Shown here: positions 51,406-61,391 of the stretch, piece after piece
How the letters are laid out: the number at the start of each line of letters is the position of its first letter
Numbering within the stretch: the first letter of the stretch is position 1
Source: Calditrichia bacterium
GTDB lineage: Bacteria; Calditrichota; Calditrichia; Calditrichales; J004
Length of the DNA stretch: 64,000 nucleotides
Reading direction: 5' to 3'
Assembly: GCA_020635035.1 (NCBI GenBank)
Contig: JACKAO010000008.1
Location: 124,001 to 188,000, forward strand
Notes under the pieces: model-generated
Database searches by the model: none
Told to the model about the DNA's origin: nothing
What the model saw: only the letters and a program-made list of their open reading frames with translations
Translations under genes and position numbers: made by a program

Positions 51406-53148
51406 TTAATTTAGACGCGGAAAGTAAATTTTAAAAGTGGTTCCTTTATTCACTTCAGACTCGACTTCAATTCTGCCTTTTTGTTCTTCAATAAGTTTTT
51501 TAACAATCGCAAGCCCAAGACCAGTTCCACCTTTCTTGCCGCTGGTAACAAAGGAATCGAATAATGTTTCCTTTATCTCATCAGGAATCCCTGATCCATT
51601 GTCCGAAAGCAGAAACAGTACATTGTCTTTTTCTTTATTTGCAACAATAGAAAATTTACCACCGGGGTCCATTGCTTCTAAAGCATTTTTCATAATATTC
51701 ATAAAAATGCGCTGAATTTTTTCAGGATCAACATAAATCATACTTGCTGTGTTACAGGCGCTTTCAAAAAGGTAACCTTTCTTTTTAACATCGGCTTCAA
51801 AAAAGCGGCTAAAGTCATCAAGAATTTTATTAACGGCACATTTAACTGGCAAAATGCTGGATTTACCTTTGGCAAAATCAAGCACATCTGTTGTCATGTT
51901 TGTTAAAAACTTAATCTGTTGTATCACGATATCTGCATAATCTTTGCGGGTTTCCTGATCGTCTTCTTCCTGCAGCAAATCCACAAAACCATAGATATTA
52001 TTCATCGGTGTACGAAGGTCATGAACAATTGTGCTCATCATATTTCCGATAGCGGACAAACGGTCGGCTTTAATTTTTTCTTCGCGCAACTGAAAAGTTT
52101 CGATTGTCCTGGAAATCTGGCTGGCCAGCGAACTCAGTAAACGCATGTCATCCGTGCTGAAATAATCGTTTTTATCCGATTTATTAAAAATCTCCAGTAT
52201 TCCAATTACATTATCATCAATTTTAAGAGGAACACAGGCGACTTGTTTTATATCCAGGCCAATCTTCTTGCCGAATTCTTTTTTAAAAAGCGGATCATTT
52301 CCGGCATCATTTGAGTAGTAAACTTCACCGGTTTGTACAACTTTACCAACAATGCCGGATTTTCCGGAAAAAGTAAGTTTGTCTACTTTCTCCCTATCCA
52401 GATTTTTTACAACCCTGCGGGAAAATTCATGTGTTTTGGGATCGCGTAAGGTAATAAGTGCTGCTTCCACGCGGATTGTTTCAGTTATTTTTTCAATCAG
52501 GATATTAAGCAGTTCTTCAAGAGTATAGGCTTTGTTTAATTCTCTTTCCGTATCGAATAACAGGTTTAATTCATTTACTTTTCGTTCCAGTTTTGAATAC
52601 AAAACAGAATTATTCAGTGAAATAGCAATTTGCGAAGCCATGCTTGCAAGAAGTTCTTCATCATTTTTTTCAAAAACGCCATTGCGTTTATTCAATACCT
52701 GGAGAACCCCGATAATATTTCTTTCTTTTGAAGTATCGTTACTGGCTTCAAAAATAGGCATACATAAAATTGAGCGGGTTTTGTAACCGGTTTTTTTATC
52801 AATTGCCGGATTGAATCTGTCATCTTTATAAGCATCGGGGATGTTTATTACATCGCCGGTTTTTGCTACATGGCCGGCGATACCAACCCCAATTTTTAAA
52901 CGGATCTCTAATATTTCTGCTTTTTGGGCAACCTTAGACCATAATTCACCTTTTTCCTGATCCACTATGTAAAAGGTACCCCGCTCGGCATCCATCAACT
53001 TGTTTACTTCTTCGATAACCAGCATCAGCAGCCGTTCCAGGCGCAGTTCTGAGCTTAACGCCCGGCCAATATGCTGGATTGAATCCATTTCAATGGATTT
53101 TCGCTGTAGCTGCTTTTCCAATTCAGAAATTGTTTTTTGCATATCCAT
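51406..53148 (-). CDS. Cytosolic histidine kinase with two GAF domains
   Basis: 580 residues and no membrane span. GAF1 (about 20-180, ERGTFYIVDQEKGELWSKV) and GAF2 (about 205-360) precede a HisKA with phospho-His H376 in IVHDLRTPMNNIYG, then HATPase_c with NALEAM, DNGSGIP and GTGLGLAIVKKL. GAF pairs bind cyclic nucleotides, heme or other small ligands. No response regulator is adjacent; a STAS protein gene lies upstream across a terminator. Function unknown. Confidence 0.92.
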   Translation of the reverse strand: MDMQKTISELEKQLQRKSIEMDSIQHIGRALSSELRLERLLMLVIEEVNKLMDAERGTFYIVDQEKGELWSKVAQKAEILEIRLKIGVGIAGHVAKTGDVINIPDAYKDDRFNPAIDKKTGYKTRSILCMPIFEASNDTSKERNIIGVLQVLNKRNGVFEKNDEELLASMASQIAISLNNSVLYSKLERKVNELNLLFDTERELNKAYTLEELLNILIEKITETIRVEAALITLRDPKTHEFSRRVVKNLDREKVDKLTFSGKSGIVGKVVQTGEVYYSNDAGNDPLFKKEFGKKIGLDIKQVACVPLKIDDNVIGILEIFNKSDKNDYFSTDDMRLLSSLASQISRTIETFQLREEKIKADRLSAIGNMMSTIVHDLRTPMNNIYGFVDLLQEEDDQETRKDYADIVIQQIKFLTNMTTDVLDFAKGKSSILPVKCAVNKILDDFSRFFEADVKKKGYLFESACNTASMIYVDPEKIQRIFMNIMKNALEAMDPGGKFSIVANKEKDNVLFLLSDNGSGIPDEIKETLFDSFVTSGKKGGTGLGLAIVKKLIEEQKGRIEVESEVNKGTTFKIYFPRLN

Positions 53149-53244
53149 TGCCTGTCAATCCTTATCTGAATTTATATAAAGTTTATTAGATGTCACTTAA
53201 TTGAATCAATCCTGATGTTCGGACAAAAGGTAACACATGAAATA

Positions 53245-53286
53245 AATAAAACAAAAAAAGGGATTGAACAAAAGCTCAATCCCTTT
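53245..53286 (-). terminator. Intrinsic terminator after the STAS gene
   Basis: AAAGGGATTGA and TCAATCCCTTT form a perfect 11 bp stem with an 8-base loop. On the minus strand a TTTTTTGTTTTATTT tract follows. It lies 20 bases past the STAS stop and separates it from the GAF kinase gene. Confidence 0.9.
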
Positions 53287-53306
53287 AAAAAAGAAATTCA
53301 AAATTA

Positions 53307-53645
53307 TCAACTGAAAGAAGAAACAGCTCTTTCGACTGTTTCGAAAGTAGTAAACACCTTTATCAGTTGTGTAATAATAAGCAAACTTTCTACTTTTTCT
53401 GTAACGCGGGCAAGTGCAAGTTTACCTTCAGCATTATTTAAAGTGGTCATACTGGCCATTAATACGCCCATACCCGAGCTGTTCATCCATTTTACATCGC
53501 CAAGATCAATAACTACATTCTTTATACCGTCAGCGATTAAACTTTTAATATGATCATGAACCGCTTGCGTCTCAGGTCCACCCATCATTTTACCATTTAG
53601 CGTAAGTACAGCAACATGATTTTCTATTTTTTCTTTAATTTTCAT
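53307..53645 (-). CDS. STAS-domain anti-sigma factor antagonist
   Basis: 112 residues from the ATG at 53645, which has GGGGG six bases upstream (a TTG at 53657 is possible). VIDLGDVKWMNSSGMGVLMA carries the regulatory Ser at the usual phosphorylation position, and the strand-helix pattern is that of SpoIIAA/RsbV-type proteins. It should bind or release an anti-sigma switch kinase depending on phosphorylation. A GAF kinase lies downstream, beyond a terminator, but its ATPase is of the histidine-kinase type. Confidence 0.9.
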   Translation of the reverse strand: MKIKEKIENHVAVLTLNGKMMGGPETQAVHDHIKSLIADGIKNVVIDLGDVKWMNSSGMGVLMASMTTLNNAEGKLALARVTEKVESLLIITQLIKVFTTFETVERAVSSFS

Positions 53646-53735
53646 TGAAACCCCCAAAGTGTGGATGCGGCAAAAAAATAAAATAAATTAAATAATGTGT
53701 CAATTTTATTTAATATTGTGGCTCTTCAAAAACAA

Positions 53736-54041
53736 TCAGGCTTCTTCTTGTTCTTCAGTTTTTTCAATGTAATAAGCTTGGATTTTATTATTAAAAAATT
53801 CATCCTGAGCAATAACTGTAGGATTAATTTCTTTTTCGAACTTGATATCTTCCATTAACTCACGATCATAAATATCTGCTTCATCATATAAATCCATATC
53901 GCTGAGAATTTCGTTTTCTTTCTTTTCTTCCAGCCGTTCTGAATTAATCTGGCGGGCACGTGCTGCAATTAGAAGACATGCTTCGTAAATATTCAGTTTT
54001 TTTTCATGCATTTTACGTAAATCGAGAGTTTGGATGGCCAT
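53736..54041 (-). CDS. rpoZ: RNA polymerase omega subunit-like protein
   Basis: 101 residues with TGGAGAAA before the ATG. NIYEACLLIAARARQINSERLEE matches the conserved core of omega, which aids RNA polymerase assembly. The C-terminal half is acidic and longer than the core, as seen in Bacteroidetes-like omega proteins. The upstream edge of a divergent promoter region (178 bp) faces the methyltransferase gene. No guanylate kinase or Dfp gene adjoins it. Confidence 0.8.
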   Translation of the reverse strand: MAIQTLDLRKMHEKKLNIYEACLLIAARARQINSERLEEKKENEILSDMDLYDEADIYDRELMEDIKFEKEINPTVIAQDEFFNNKIQAYYIEKTEEQEEA

Positions 54042-54218
54042 TCATTTCTCCATTTTTATGTTGTCAAATAGCCGGTAAATATAATAACAAGGCAACTAAT
54101 TGTCAAAATAAAAATACCGTTTATTTACAGAAACTGCTATTGATTATTTCAATATTTTTAATTACCTCTAAAAATTCTCCTTTGATATTCAAAATCCCAT
54201 TTCATTGCCGGAACAACT

Positions 54219-55118
54219 ATGATTAAATCTGTATTGAAAAGAATTTTTTGGCCTATGCATTTGTGGAAAGCTTTTCAACTCTCCCGTGAAAAGAAAAATG
54301 TTTCCCGATCAGCAGAAGATCCGCAGCTCAAACTATATGACAAAATACTTCAAACTGATTTTTTGCATTATGGATATTTCGAAGACCCGGAAATTCCTGC
54401 AGAAAAAATAAGTCTTCACGATATTAGAATTGCACAGATTAATTATGCCCGGCTTATAATTGACCAGATAAAAAATAATTACGGAAATGTGCTGGATGTC
54501 GGCTGCGGTATGGGTGGTCTGATCGGTATGCTTCAGAATGCCGGATTTAAAGCGTATGGAGTTACCCCTGATCGCCATCAGATATCATATATCGAAAAAA
54601 AATATCCTGACGCAAAAGTAATCCGATCTAAATTTCAGAAAATGGAAACTGAAGGATTTGAAACGTTCTTCGATACAATTATTAATTCTGAATCATTGCA
54701 ATATATTAGCCCTGAAAAAGCTATACCTAAAATTTTATCAATGCTTAAACCAGATGGCCGCTGGATTGTTGTGGATTATTTCCGGTTTGGAGAAGCCCAT
54801 GAGAAATCTGGCCATAATTGGAATGATTTTGAAAGATTACTTAGTGAAAATCATCTAAAAATTGTTTACAAACAGGAAATTACAAAAAATATTTTGCCAA
54901 CCTTAGCTTATATCTACATGTGGGGTGAACAAATCGGTAAACCGTTGTTTGAATTTTTAACAGCTAAGCTGGAAAGAAAACATCCCGGCAAAAACTACAT
55001 TTTAAGCGAGATGATTTCTGAACTGAATTTAAAAATTGATAAAAAACTCAATATTGTAAATCCTGAATTTTTTGCCCGTGATAAAAAATATATTCTACTG
55101 ACCATCGAAAGAGTATGA
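54219..55118 (+). CDS. SAM-dependent class I methyltransferase
   Basis: 299 residues. SAM motif I is VLDVGCGMGG (91-100), with GVTPDRHQISY as motif II region and ESLQYISPEKAIPKI after it. HYGYFEDP (50-57) before the fold resembles the N-terminal segment of lipid or sterol-type methyltransferases. Methyl acceptor unknown. It overlaps the next gene by 4 bases. Confidence 0.85.
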   Translation: MIKSVLKRIFWPMHLWKAFQLSREKKNVSRSAEDPQLKLYDKILQTDFLHYGYFEDPEIPAEKISLHDIRIAQINYARLIIDQIKNNYGNVLDVGCGMGGLIGMLQNAGFKAYGVTPDRHQISYIEKKYPDAKVIRSKFQKMETEGFETFFDTIINSESLQYISPEKAIPKILSMLKPDGRWIVVDYFRFGEAHEKSGHNWNDFERLLSENHLKIVYKQEITKNILPTLAYIYMWGEQIGKPLFEFLTAKLERKHPGKNYILSEMISELNLKIDKKLNIVNPEFFARDKKYILLTIERV

Positions 55119-55828
55119 AAATATCACAATCAAATCTTAGAATTGACAAATATTTTATCTGGCGTGGCCAGGATATCAGCCGCCTGGAAGCTTTCAGTGA
55201 TGCTGTTTTTGCATTCGCAATTACTCTTTTAGTTGTCTCTCTCGAAGTACCTTCAAGCTATGCAGAACTAATAGAAACCATGCGTGGCTTTGTATCTTTC
55301 GCGATATCATTCGCGATGCTTGTTTTCTTATGGTTTTATCATTTTCTCTTTTTTCGGCGTTATGGATTACAGACTAATTATATTCTGATACTCAATTCTA
55401 TCCTGCTTTTTGTCATTCTTTTTTATATTTACCCTTTAAAATTTCTTTTTAACTTTCTTGTAAATATATTCTGGGGCACTTCGTCTGTGGCAGTTTCTAT
55501 GTTCAATAATGAATTTGAATCTGCTAATCTTATGGTTATATATTCAACCGGATTATTTATAATATTCTTTGTTTATATGCTTATGTACATGAATGCTTTC
55601 CGGCACAGAAAACATTTAAAATTAAATGCACTTGAAATTTTATTTACTAAATCAGTTTATGAAGCGCATATCATTTATGCTTCTGTGTGTTTAATTTCAG
55701 TATTAATTGCTTTATTTACAGATCAGGTTGCCCTTTCTGGATTTATTTATGCCTTGTTTGGCCCGGTTAGAGCTGTCCATGGATTTTTTATAAGTAAACG
55801 ATTCAAAGAAATATCAGTTAATATTTAA
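55115..55828 (+). CDS. TMEM175-family potassium channel-like protein
   Basis: 237 residues with about six membrane segments. The family signature RxxxFSDxxxAFAxTLL is present as RLEAFSDAVFAFAITLLVVS (R23, F27, S28, D29). Bacterial members form tetrameric, leak-type K+ channels. Translationally coupled to the methyltransferase, which has no obvious link. The conserved filter Leu/Ile layer is present but selectivity cannot be judged. Confidence 0.85.
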   Translation: MKISQSNLRIDKYFIWRGQDISRLEAFSDAVFAFAITLLVVSLEVPSSYAELIETMRGFVSFAISFAMLVFLWFYHFLFFRRYGLQTNYILILNSILLFVILFYIYPLKFLFNFLVNIFWGTSSVAVSMFNNEFESANLMVIYSTGLFIIFFVYMLMYMNAFRHRKHLKLNALEILFTKSVYEAHIIYASVCLISVLIALFTDQVALSGFIYALFGPVRAVHGFFISKRFKEISVNI

Positions 55829-55841
55829 TGACAGGAGAATC

Positions 55842-58800
55842 ATGATTAAACTTCTTTCTCTGTTTTTCATCCTTACAGTTTTTGGCTTTTCCCAAACAAC
55901 ACCGCAGGAAGGACTTTCAACTAATCCGGTAAATATAATTTATTATCAGAATGCCCGGGTTATTCCGAGTGCCGCATCCAAACAGATCTTTAATTCATTA
56001 ATTATCCGAGATAAACGGATTGAAAGTATCGGTAATAACCTGACGGTTCCCAAAGATGCTCGGGTTATTGATCTCTCCGGATCAACAGTGTATCCGGGAT
56101 TTATTGAGCCCTATATCCGCTTTGGTCTGGATGAACCAAAACACGAAAAGCGAGATCCCGGTCCTAATCCAACCATTGATCGTTTCGGTGAGATATACTG
56201 GAATGCTGCAGTAAATGCACAACGCGCTGCTCAGGATGAATTTAAATATGATAAAAAACTAGCTGATGAACTAAGGGCACTCGGCTTTACTACTGTGCAA
56301 AGCAGTGGACTTGACGGTATTTTCCAGGGGAATGCTGCAGTTATCTCGCTGCGTGATGATGTGCCCAATACATTAATTGTACGTGAAAACAGCGCACAGT
56401 TTCTTTCTTTTTCAAAAGGCAGTTCCGTGCAGGACTACCCAAGTTCATTGATGGGTTCAATAGCGCTAATCCGGCAGGTTTTTTATGACGCGCAGTGGTA
56501 CGGTAAAGCCTGGCAGGCTTTTAATAAAAACATCAATCAAATCCGGCCGGAAAAAAACAGTGCACTCGAAGCGCTGCAACCGGTAATTGGCAAAAAGCAA
56601 AAGGTCGTTTTTTCTGCAGGAAGCTATCTGGATGTTGCCCGGGCGTATGAAATTGCCAGTGAATTTGGCCTAAACGCTATCTACAAGAGCAATGGTGATA
56701 GCTACAAACGTCTTTCCGATATAAAAGGAATGAATGCCCCGCTTATTGTCCCGGTTGATTTCCCTGATGTGCCTTTTGTTACTATGGCTGATTTTGATGC
56801 TGATGTGAATCTGGAAGACCTGAAAGACTGGGATAGCGCTCCTGAAAATCCTGCCCGACTCAATGCTGCAGGAATCACTTTTGCCTTTACTACTGACGGA
56901 TTAGACAAAAAAGAGAATTTCCTTAAAAATATACGCCTGGCTGTAAAACGGGGACTTGACAAAGACGCTGCATTACGGGCTCTTACTGAAATACCTGCCG
57001 AATTGACCGGTATCAGCGATGTTTGCGGAACAATAGCTAAAGGGAAATTAGCTAATCTGGTTATTGCAGATAAGGATATTTTTGATGATGATGCTGAAAT
57101 CAGGTCTGTCGTTGTTGAAGGTGAAATATTTGAAATAAATAAACCGCAGCAAACAGATGTTCGCGGGGATTGGGAATTATCCGTTCTAATACCTGGCAAC
57201 AAACTCCCATTAAAAATGTCGGTTGAAGGTACAAAAAGTAAACCTTCAGCAAAAATAAAAAACAACATTGCCGGGATAGAAGCAATAACTTTCCAGATAT
57301 CTGAAAACAAAATCAATTTCAGTCTTAAAGGCGATTCTCTGAACTATGCTGGGATTTTACGATTCTCCGGAAGAATTGCTGATGATGCAGCTAGTGGACA
57401 CGTAATTCTGCCGGATGGTCAATTGATTGCCTGGGACGCATTGCGTAAAAACACCTATACTGAAAAAGAAGAAAAAGAGAAAGAAAAACCGGAAATAACA
57501 CCGGCACTATTCACAACCGTCTATCCGGATAAAGCCTATGGACGTGCTTCTTTACCGGGACTACCTGAATACGTAGCTGTAACAAACGCAACAATCTGGA
57601 CAGCCGGAAACGCTGGAATTCTTGAAAATGCCGACATTCTTATTCATAAAGGTAAAATAGAAAAAGTTGGAAAAAACCTGTCCATCCCGGAAAGCTCCAT
57701 TAAAATTGATGGAACGGGTCTGCATGTAACCCCGGGTATAATCGATGAGCACTCGCATATTGCTATAAGCCGTGGTGTAAATGAAGGAACTCAGGCCATT
57801 ACAGCTGAAGTACGCATCGGAGATGTGCTCAACCCGGAAAATATCAACATTTACAGGCAGCTCTCCGGTGGAGTAACCATGTCCCAACTGCTTCACGGAT
57901 CTGCTAATCCGATTGGCGGACAGGCGCAGGTAATCAAATTGCGCTGGGGACAAAATGCTGAAGGATTAAAATACAAAAATGCCCCGCCCAGCATAAAATT
58001 TGCCCTTGGAGAAAACGTAAAACAATCAAATTGGGGTGACAATTACGACAAACGATATCCACAAACACGGATGGGTGTTCGTGAAATAATGTGGGATGGC
58101 TTTCAGCGTGCAAAAGAGTACGGGATTGAGTGGCAAAAATATAATGATTTGTCATCATCTGAAAAAGCCCGGAAAATTCCACCACGCCGGGATTTAGAGT
58201 TGGATGCCCTCCTTGAAATCATTAACAGCGAACGATTCATTCATTGTCATTCTTACGTTCAAAGTGAAATCCTGATGCTGATGCGTTTAGCCGAAGAATT
58301 TGGTTTTAAGGTCGGAACTTTTACACATATCCTTGAAGGCTATAAAGTAGCCAAAGAAATGGCAGAGCATGGTGCCATGGCATCTACCTTTGCCGACTGG
58401 TGGGATTACAAATTTGAAGTGTATGAAGCTATTCCGTACAACACGGTGTTAATGGCAGAACAGGGTGTTGTTACATCTGTTAATTCGGACGATGCAGAAA
58501 TGGCGCGTCGTCTGAACCATGAAGCTGCCAAAGCTATTAAGTATGGCGGGATGTCAAAAGAAGAAGCCATAAAATTGGTAACTATTAATCCTGCGAAACA
58601 GCTGAAAGTCGATCAATATACCGGCAGTCTTGAAGCCGGCAAGGAAGCCGATTTTGTAATCTGGAACGAAGACCCGTTGTCAGTCTATGCTTCTCCATTA
58701 CAAACCTGGATTGAAGGCAGGAAGTATTTTGACAGGGAAGAAGATAAAGAATTAAGAAAACAAATAGCAGCACAAAGGGCAGCTTTGATTCAAAAAGCTT

Positions 58801-58919
58801 TAAACGAACCAAACTCCAATGGTAAAAAGAAAAAAGGTTCAGGAAAACCTGGCCCGAAAGAAATGGATGATTACCACTGTGATGATGTTTTTGATTTTAT
58901 GGGAAGGGAGATCAACTAA
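55842..58919 (+). CDS. Large secreted amidohydrolase-family protein with two domains, N-terminal degenerate
   Basis: 1025 residues with signal peptide (1-18). The N-terminal half (about 30-430) is an amidohydrolase fold lacking the HxH metal motif: at the site VYPGFIEPYIRFG has no histidines. The C-terminal domain (about 570-990) is intact: DEHSHIAIS (H637/H639), H801/H803 (FIHCHSY), H829 (FTHILEG) and VNSDDAE (D883). A ~100-residue beta linker lies between them, and the tail has a KKKKGSGKPG stretch. The second domain is imidazolonepropionase-like and may hydrolyse peptides or cyclic amides. Overlaps the next gene by 1 base. Confidence 0.88.
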   Translation: MIKLLSLFFILTVFGFSQTTPQEGLSTNPVNIIYYQNARVIPSAASKQIFNSLIIRDKRIESIGNNLTVPKDARVIDLSGSTVYPGFIEPYIRFGLDEPKHEKRDPGPNPTIDRFGEIYWNAAVNAQRAAQDEFKYDKKLADELRALGFTTVQSSGLDGIFQGNAAVISLRDDVPNTLIVRENSAQFLSFSKGSSVQDYPSSLMGSIALIRQVFYDAQWYGKAWQAFNKNINQIRPEKNSALEALQPVIGKKQKVVFSAGSYLDVARAYEIASEFGLNAIYKSNGDSYKRLSDIKGMNAPLIVPVDFPDVPFVTMADFDADVNLEDLKDWDSAPENPARLNAAGITFAFTTDGLDKKENFLKNIRLAVKRGLDKDAALRALTEIPAELTGISDVCGTIAKGKLANLVIADKDIFDDDAEIRSVVVEGEIFEINKPQQTDVRGDWELSVLIPGNKLPLKMSVEGTKSKPSAKIKNNIAGIEAITFQISENKINFSLKGDSLNYAGILRFSGRIADDAASGHVILPDGQLIAWDALRKNTYTEKEEKEKEKPEITPALFTTVYPDKAYGRASLPGLPEYVAVTNATIWTAGNAGILENADILIHKGKIEKVGKNLSIPESSIKIDGTGLHVTPGIIDEHSHIAISRGVNEGTQAITAEVRIGDVLNPENINIYRQLSGGVTMSQLLHGSANPIGGQAQVIKLRWGQNAEGLKYKNAPPSIKFALGENVKQSNWGDNYDKRYPQTRMGVREIMWDGFQRAKEYGIEWQKYNDLSSSEKARKIPPRRDLELDALLEIINSERFIHCHSYVQSEILMLMRLAEEFGFKVGTFTHILEGYKVAKEMAEHGAMASTFADWWDYKFEVYEAIPYNTVLMAEQGVVTSVNSDDAEMARRLNHEAAKAIKYGGMSKEEAIKLVTINPAKQLKVDQYTGSLEAGKEADFVIWNEDPLSVYASPLQTWIEGRKYFDREEDKELRKQIAAQRAALIQKALNEPNSNGKKKKGSGKPGPKEMDDYHCDDVFDFMGREIN

Positions 58920-60229
58920 TGAAAACTTTAAATACTTTGATGATATTGATTGTTCTCTGTTTCTCATGCATCCGGCTTGCTTCTGCCAATGATTTAATCC
59001 CGGGAAAAACCCAGCAAAACCCCATTGCCCTGATCAATGCAAACATATACACTGTTTCAGGACAGGTTATTAAAAACGGTACACTGCTCTTTGATAAAGG
59101 TGTTATTTCTTCAATCAACAATGCGAAAACAGGTTTTCCGGAAAATACCGAGATAATCGATGTTAAAGGTCATAATGTATATCCCGGGCTGATTGCCCCT
59201 TACTCACAAATAGGCCTGGTGGAAATTGGTGCTGTTCGCGCCACAGTTGATTACAACGAAGCAGGTTCCTATAATCCCAACGCCAAAGCTGCCGTAGCAT
59301 ACAATCCGGATTCAGAAGTTACACCAACAATCCGTTCCAATGGAATTACAACCGCCTTAGTCGCACCAAAGGGCGGGATTATTTCCGGTCAATCCAGTAT
59401 TTTACAGCTGGATGGCTGGAACAGTGAAGATGCAACAATTAAGGACATTGCAGGATTGCATATCAATTGGCCGCGTATGACCGTTTCAAATTCACCAAGA
59501 GCAAAAGACTCACCTGAAAAACAGCTGGAAAAGATTGCTGAAAACTTAAACAAGCTGGAAGACTTTTTTCTTGATGCAAAAACATATGCCAATGCTCAAA
59601 AAGCTGACCCCGGTCTAAAAAGAGATATCCGTTTTGATGCTATTATACCGGTATTGAGCGGAGATGTACCTTTAATTATCCAGGCCGATGAATATAAAGA
59701 AATAGAAGCAGCCGTTAATTTTTGCAATACATTAGATATGAAAATGATTCTGCTTGGTGGCCGCGATGCATGGAAACTCACCGATCTTCTTGTTGAAAAT
59801 AATATTTCTGTTATTTTATATCAGACACATGCGCTTCCTTTCAGGGAAGATGAAGACTACGATCTGCCCTTTAAAACACCCGCGTTACTTAAAGAAGCAG
59901 GTGTAAAATTTTGTATTACTAAAATTTCTTCAGACATGTGGGATATCCGCAATCTTCCGTTCTTTGCCGGAACTGCGGCAGCACACGGTCTTTCAAAAGA
60001 AGATGCACTAAAATCAATCACACTATGGCCGGCTGAAATTTTAGGGATTGATAAAAACTACGGTTCCCTGGATAAAGGAAAAAGCGCCACATTGGTCGTT
60101 AGTAAAGGAGACATCCTGGATATGCAAAGCAGTATTATTGAGATGATGTTTATTGACGGCCGCAAAGTGGATCTGGATGATAAACATAAAAGACTATATA
60201 AAAAATACGAAGCCCGCTATGAAAATTAA
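58919..60229 (+). CDS. Secreted amidohydrolase-family protein lacking metal ligands
   Basis: 436 residues with signal peptide (1-23). The composite beta-sandwich/barrel frame is clear: IALINANIYTVSGQVI, NVYPGLIAPYSQIGLVEIG, then a C-terminal DALKSITLWPAEILGID and YGSLDKGKSATLVV. The HxH after the VYPG segment is absent, so it resembles the degenerate N-terminal domain of its neighbour. It starts on the stop of that gene (1-base overlap) and probably forms a complex with it, as an inactive or structural partner. Confidence 0.85.
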   Translation: MKTLNTLMILIVLCFSCIRLASANDLIPGKTQQNPIALINANIYTVSGQVIKNGTLLFDKGVISSINNAKTGFPENTEIIDVKGHNVYPGLIAPYSQIGLVEIGAVRATVDYNEAGSYNPNAKAAVAYNPDSEVTPTIRSNGITTALVAPKGGIISGQSSILQLDGWNSEDATIKDIAGLHINWPRMTVSNSPRAKDSPEKQLEKIAENLNKLEDFFLDAKTYANAQKADPGLKRDIRFDAIIPVLSGDVPLIIQADEYKEIEAAVNFCNTLDMKMILLGGRDAWKLTDLLVENNISVILYQTHALPFREDEDYDLPFKTPALLKEAGVKFCITKISSDMWDIRNLPFFAGTAAAHGLSKEDALKSITLWPAEILGIDKNYGSLDKGKSATLVVSKGDILDMQSSIIEMMFIDGRKVDLDDKHKRLYKKYEARYEN

Positions 60230-60346
60230 AAAAAGGTTCGTCTGATCATTACAATTTAGGGATTCCTTGGCAAACAAACTTAGCTAAGTATTTTTAACAA
60301 ACTTAATCCTGTATAAAGATCTAAAATAAGTTCGTCGGAAGATCAT

Positions 60347-60385
60347 GTCGGCAGACAGATTAGCCTGCAGGCTAACTGACACGAC
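60347..60385. repeat. Palindrome between convergent genes
   Basis: TTAGCCTGCAGGCTAA (60360-60375) is a 16 bp perfect palindrome. Flanking CAG/CTG and GTCG/CGAC extend it, with bulges, to about 39 bp. It lies between convergent genes and may act as a transcription terminator or a dispersed repeat. The rest of the 217 bp spacer shows no gene. Confidence 0.5.
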
Positions 60386-60446
60386 GTCTGACGTAATTCA
60401 GGTGAACTTACACAGTAAGCGTCATTCTGAAATAAGGATATCTGTT

Positions 60447-61163
60447 TCAAGATTTCTTATAATTGAATCTTTCTTTCATTTCTGTATTTATTCCATTTAG
60501 TACTTTGCGGATATTATCGTTCAGGTTTTTATATCTTTGTATATTCTGATCTTTAAAATTTATATTTATCACAAACATATTCAGAAATGTTTTATCCCTG
60601 ATCAGTTTAAGATATTTAGGATTTTTTAAATCAAAGTTGTTATTTAAATCATTTAAAGACAACGGAGATTCTTTAAGCAAATATGGAATATACTGTTCTA
60701 AAACCATTTTTTTATCAATCGAACTAAGTTCGCGTGTTATTCCGTATTCGTTTGTATAAATCTCGACTATTTCTTTCAGCAAAATCTTGTTTGTGATAAG
60801 TCCTAACTGACCTGTTGCTTTTAGCTGTTCATAAGCAACATTTTTTGTTTCAAGCGTTGTATACATTGCAAATGCACCGATAGCCCTGACAATACTATCC
60901 GGATTTGCGTTTTCACTATATACTTTTTTCAGGAAATAATTGTAATACGTCTGGTTGTTTGCGAGCAGTTTCGCTTCATTTGATATTACCAGTGAATCTG
61001 CAATCAAGTCATCATAAATAGCATGTAATGCTGCCCCTTCAGCTTTAAAATTCTGCCGATTCTCACGCCATTCATTAAGCAGGAAAGAAACAGAAATACC
61101 AAAAATAATAACAAATAATTCAAGTGTATACCTTGTGATCCGGGTTTGAGTTGATTTTTTCAT
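60447..61163 (-). CDS. DUF6090-like membrane-anchored protein
   Basis: 238 residues. One N-terminal membrane span (about 11-31, LELFVIIFGISVSFLLNEW) with a conserved NEWRENR just after it, then a helical domain (KLLANNQTYYNYFLKKV; YEQLKATGQLGLI). This is the DUF6090 layout, a family of unknown function common in Bacteroidetes-like genomes. Divergent from the DUF1152 gene. The domain lies outside the inner membrane by topology. Confidence 0.72.
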   Translation of the reverse strand: MKKSTQTRITRYTLELFVIIFGISVSFLLNEWRENRQNFKAEGAALHAIYDDLIADSLVISNEAKLLANNQTYYNYFLKKVYSENANPDSIVRAIGAFAMYTTLETKNVAYEQLKATGQLGLITNKILLKEIVEIYTNEYGITRELSSIDKKMVLEQYIPYLLKESPLSLNDLNNNFDLKNPKYLKLIRDKTFLNMFVININFKDQNIQRYKNLNDNIRKVLNGINTEMKERFNYKKS

Positions 61164-61391
61164 AATTCAGATTCTTCATTTTAGGATGATGGATTTTGTG
61201 TAAGGAAGACCGGCAATGCAATGTATTTTGAATTTCCATATAACACTTAAAAAATGCAAACAAACCATGAGATTTCAAATACGCAAATATTTTAATAACA
61301 TTTAAAGCACGATAAAATATTTACGAGCATAAATTTTCTAAAAATTTAAAACATCCTTGCTACTTATAATGACTTTTTAATCGGTGCAGAT

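Noticed and set aside
56702..57316. Long antisense open frame (204 codons) within the amidohydrolase gene
   Set aside because: It lies opposite an intact, domain-rich gene; the product is Ser-rich and lacks motifs, signal or ribosome site.
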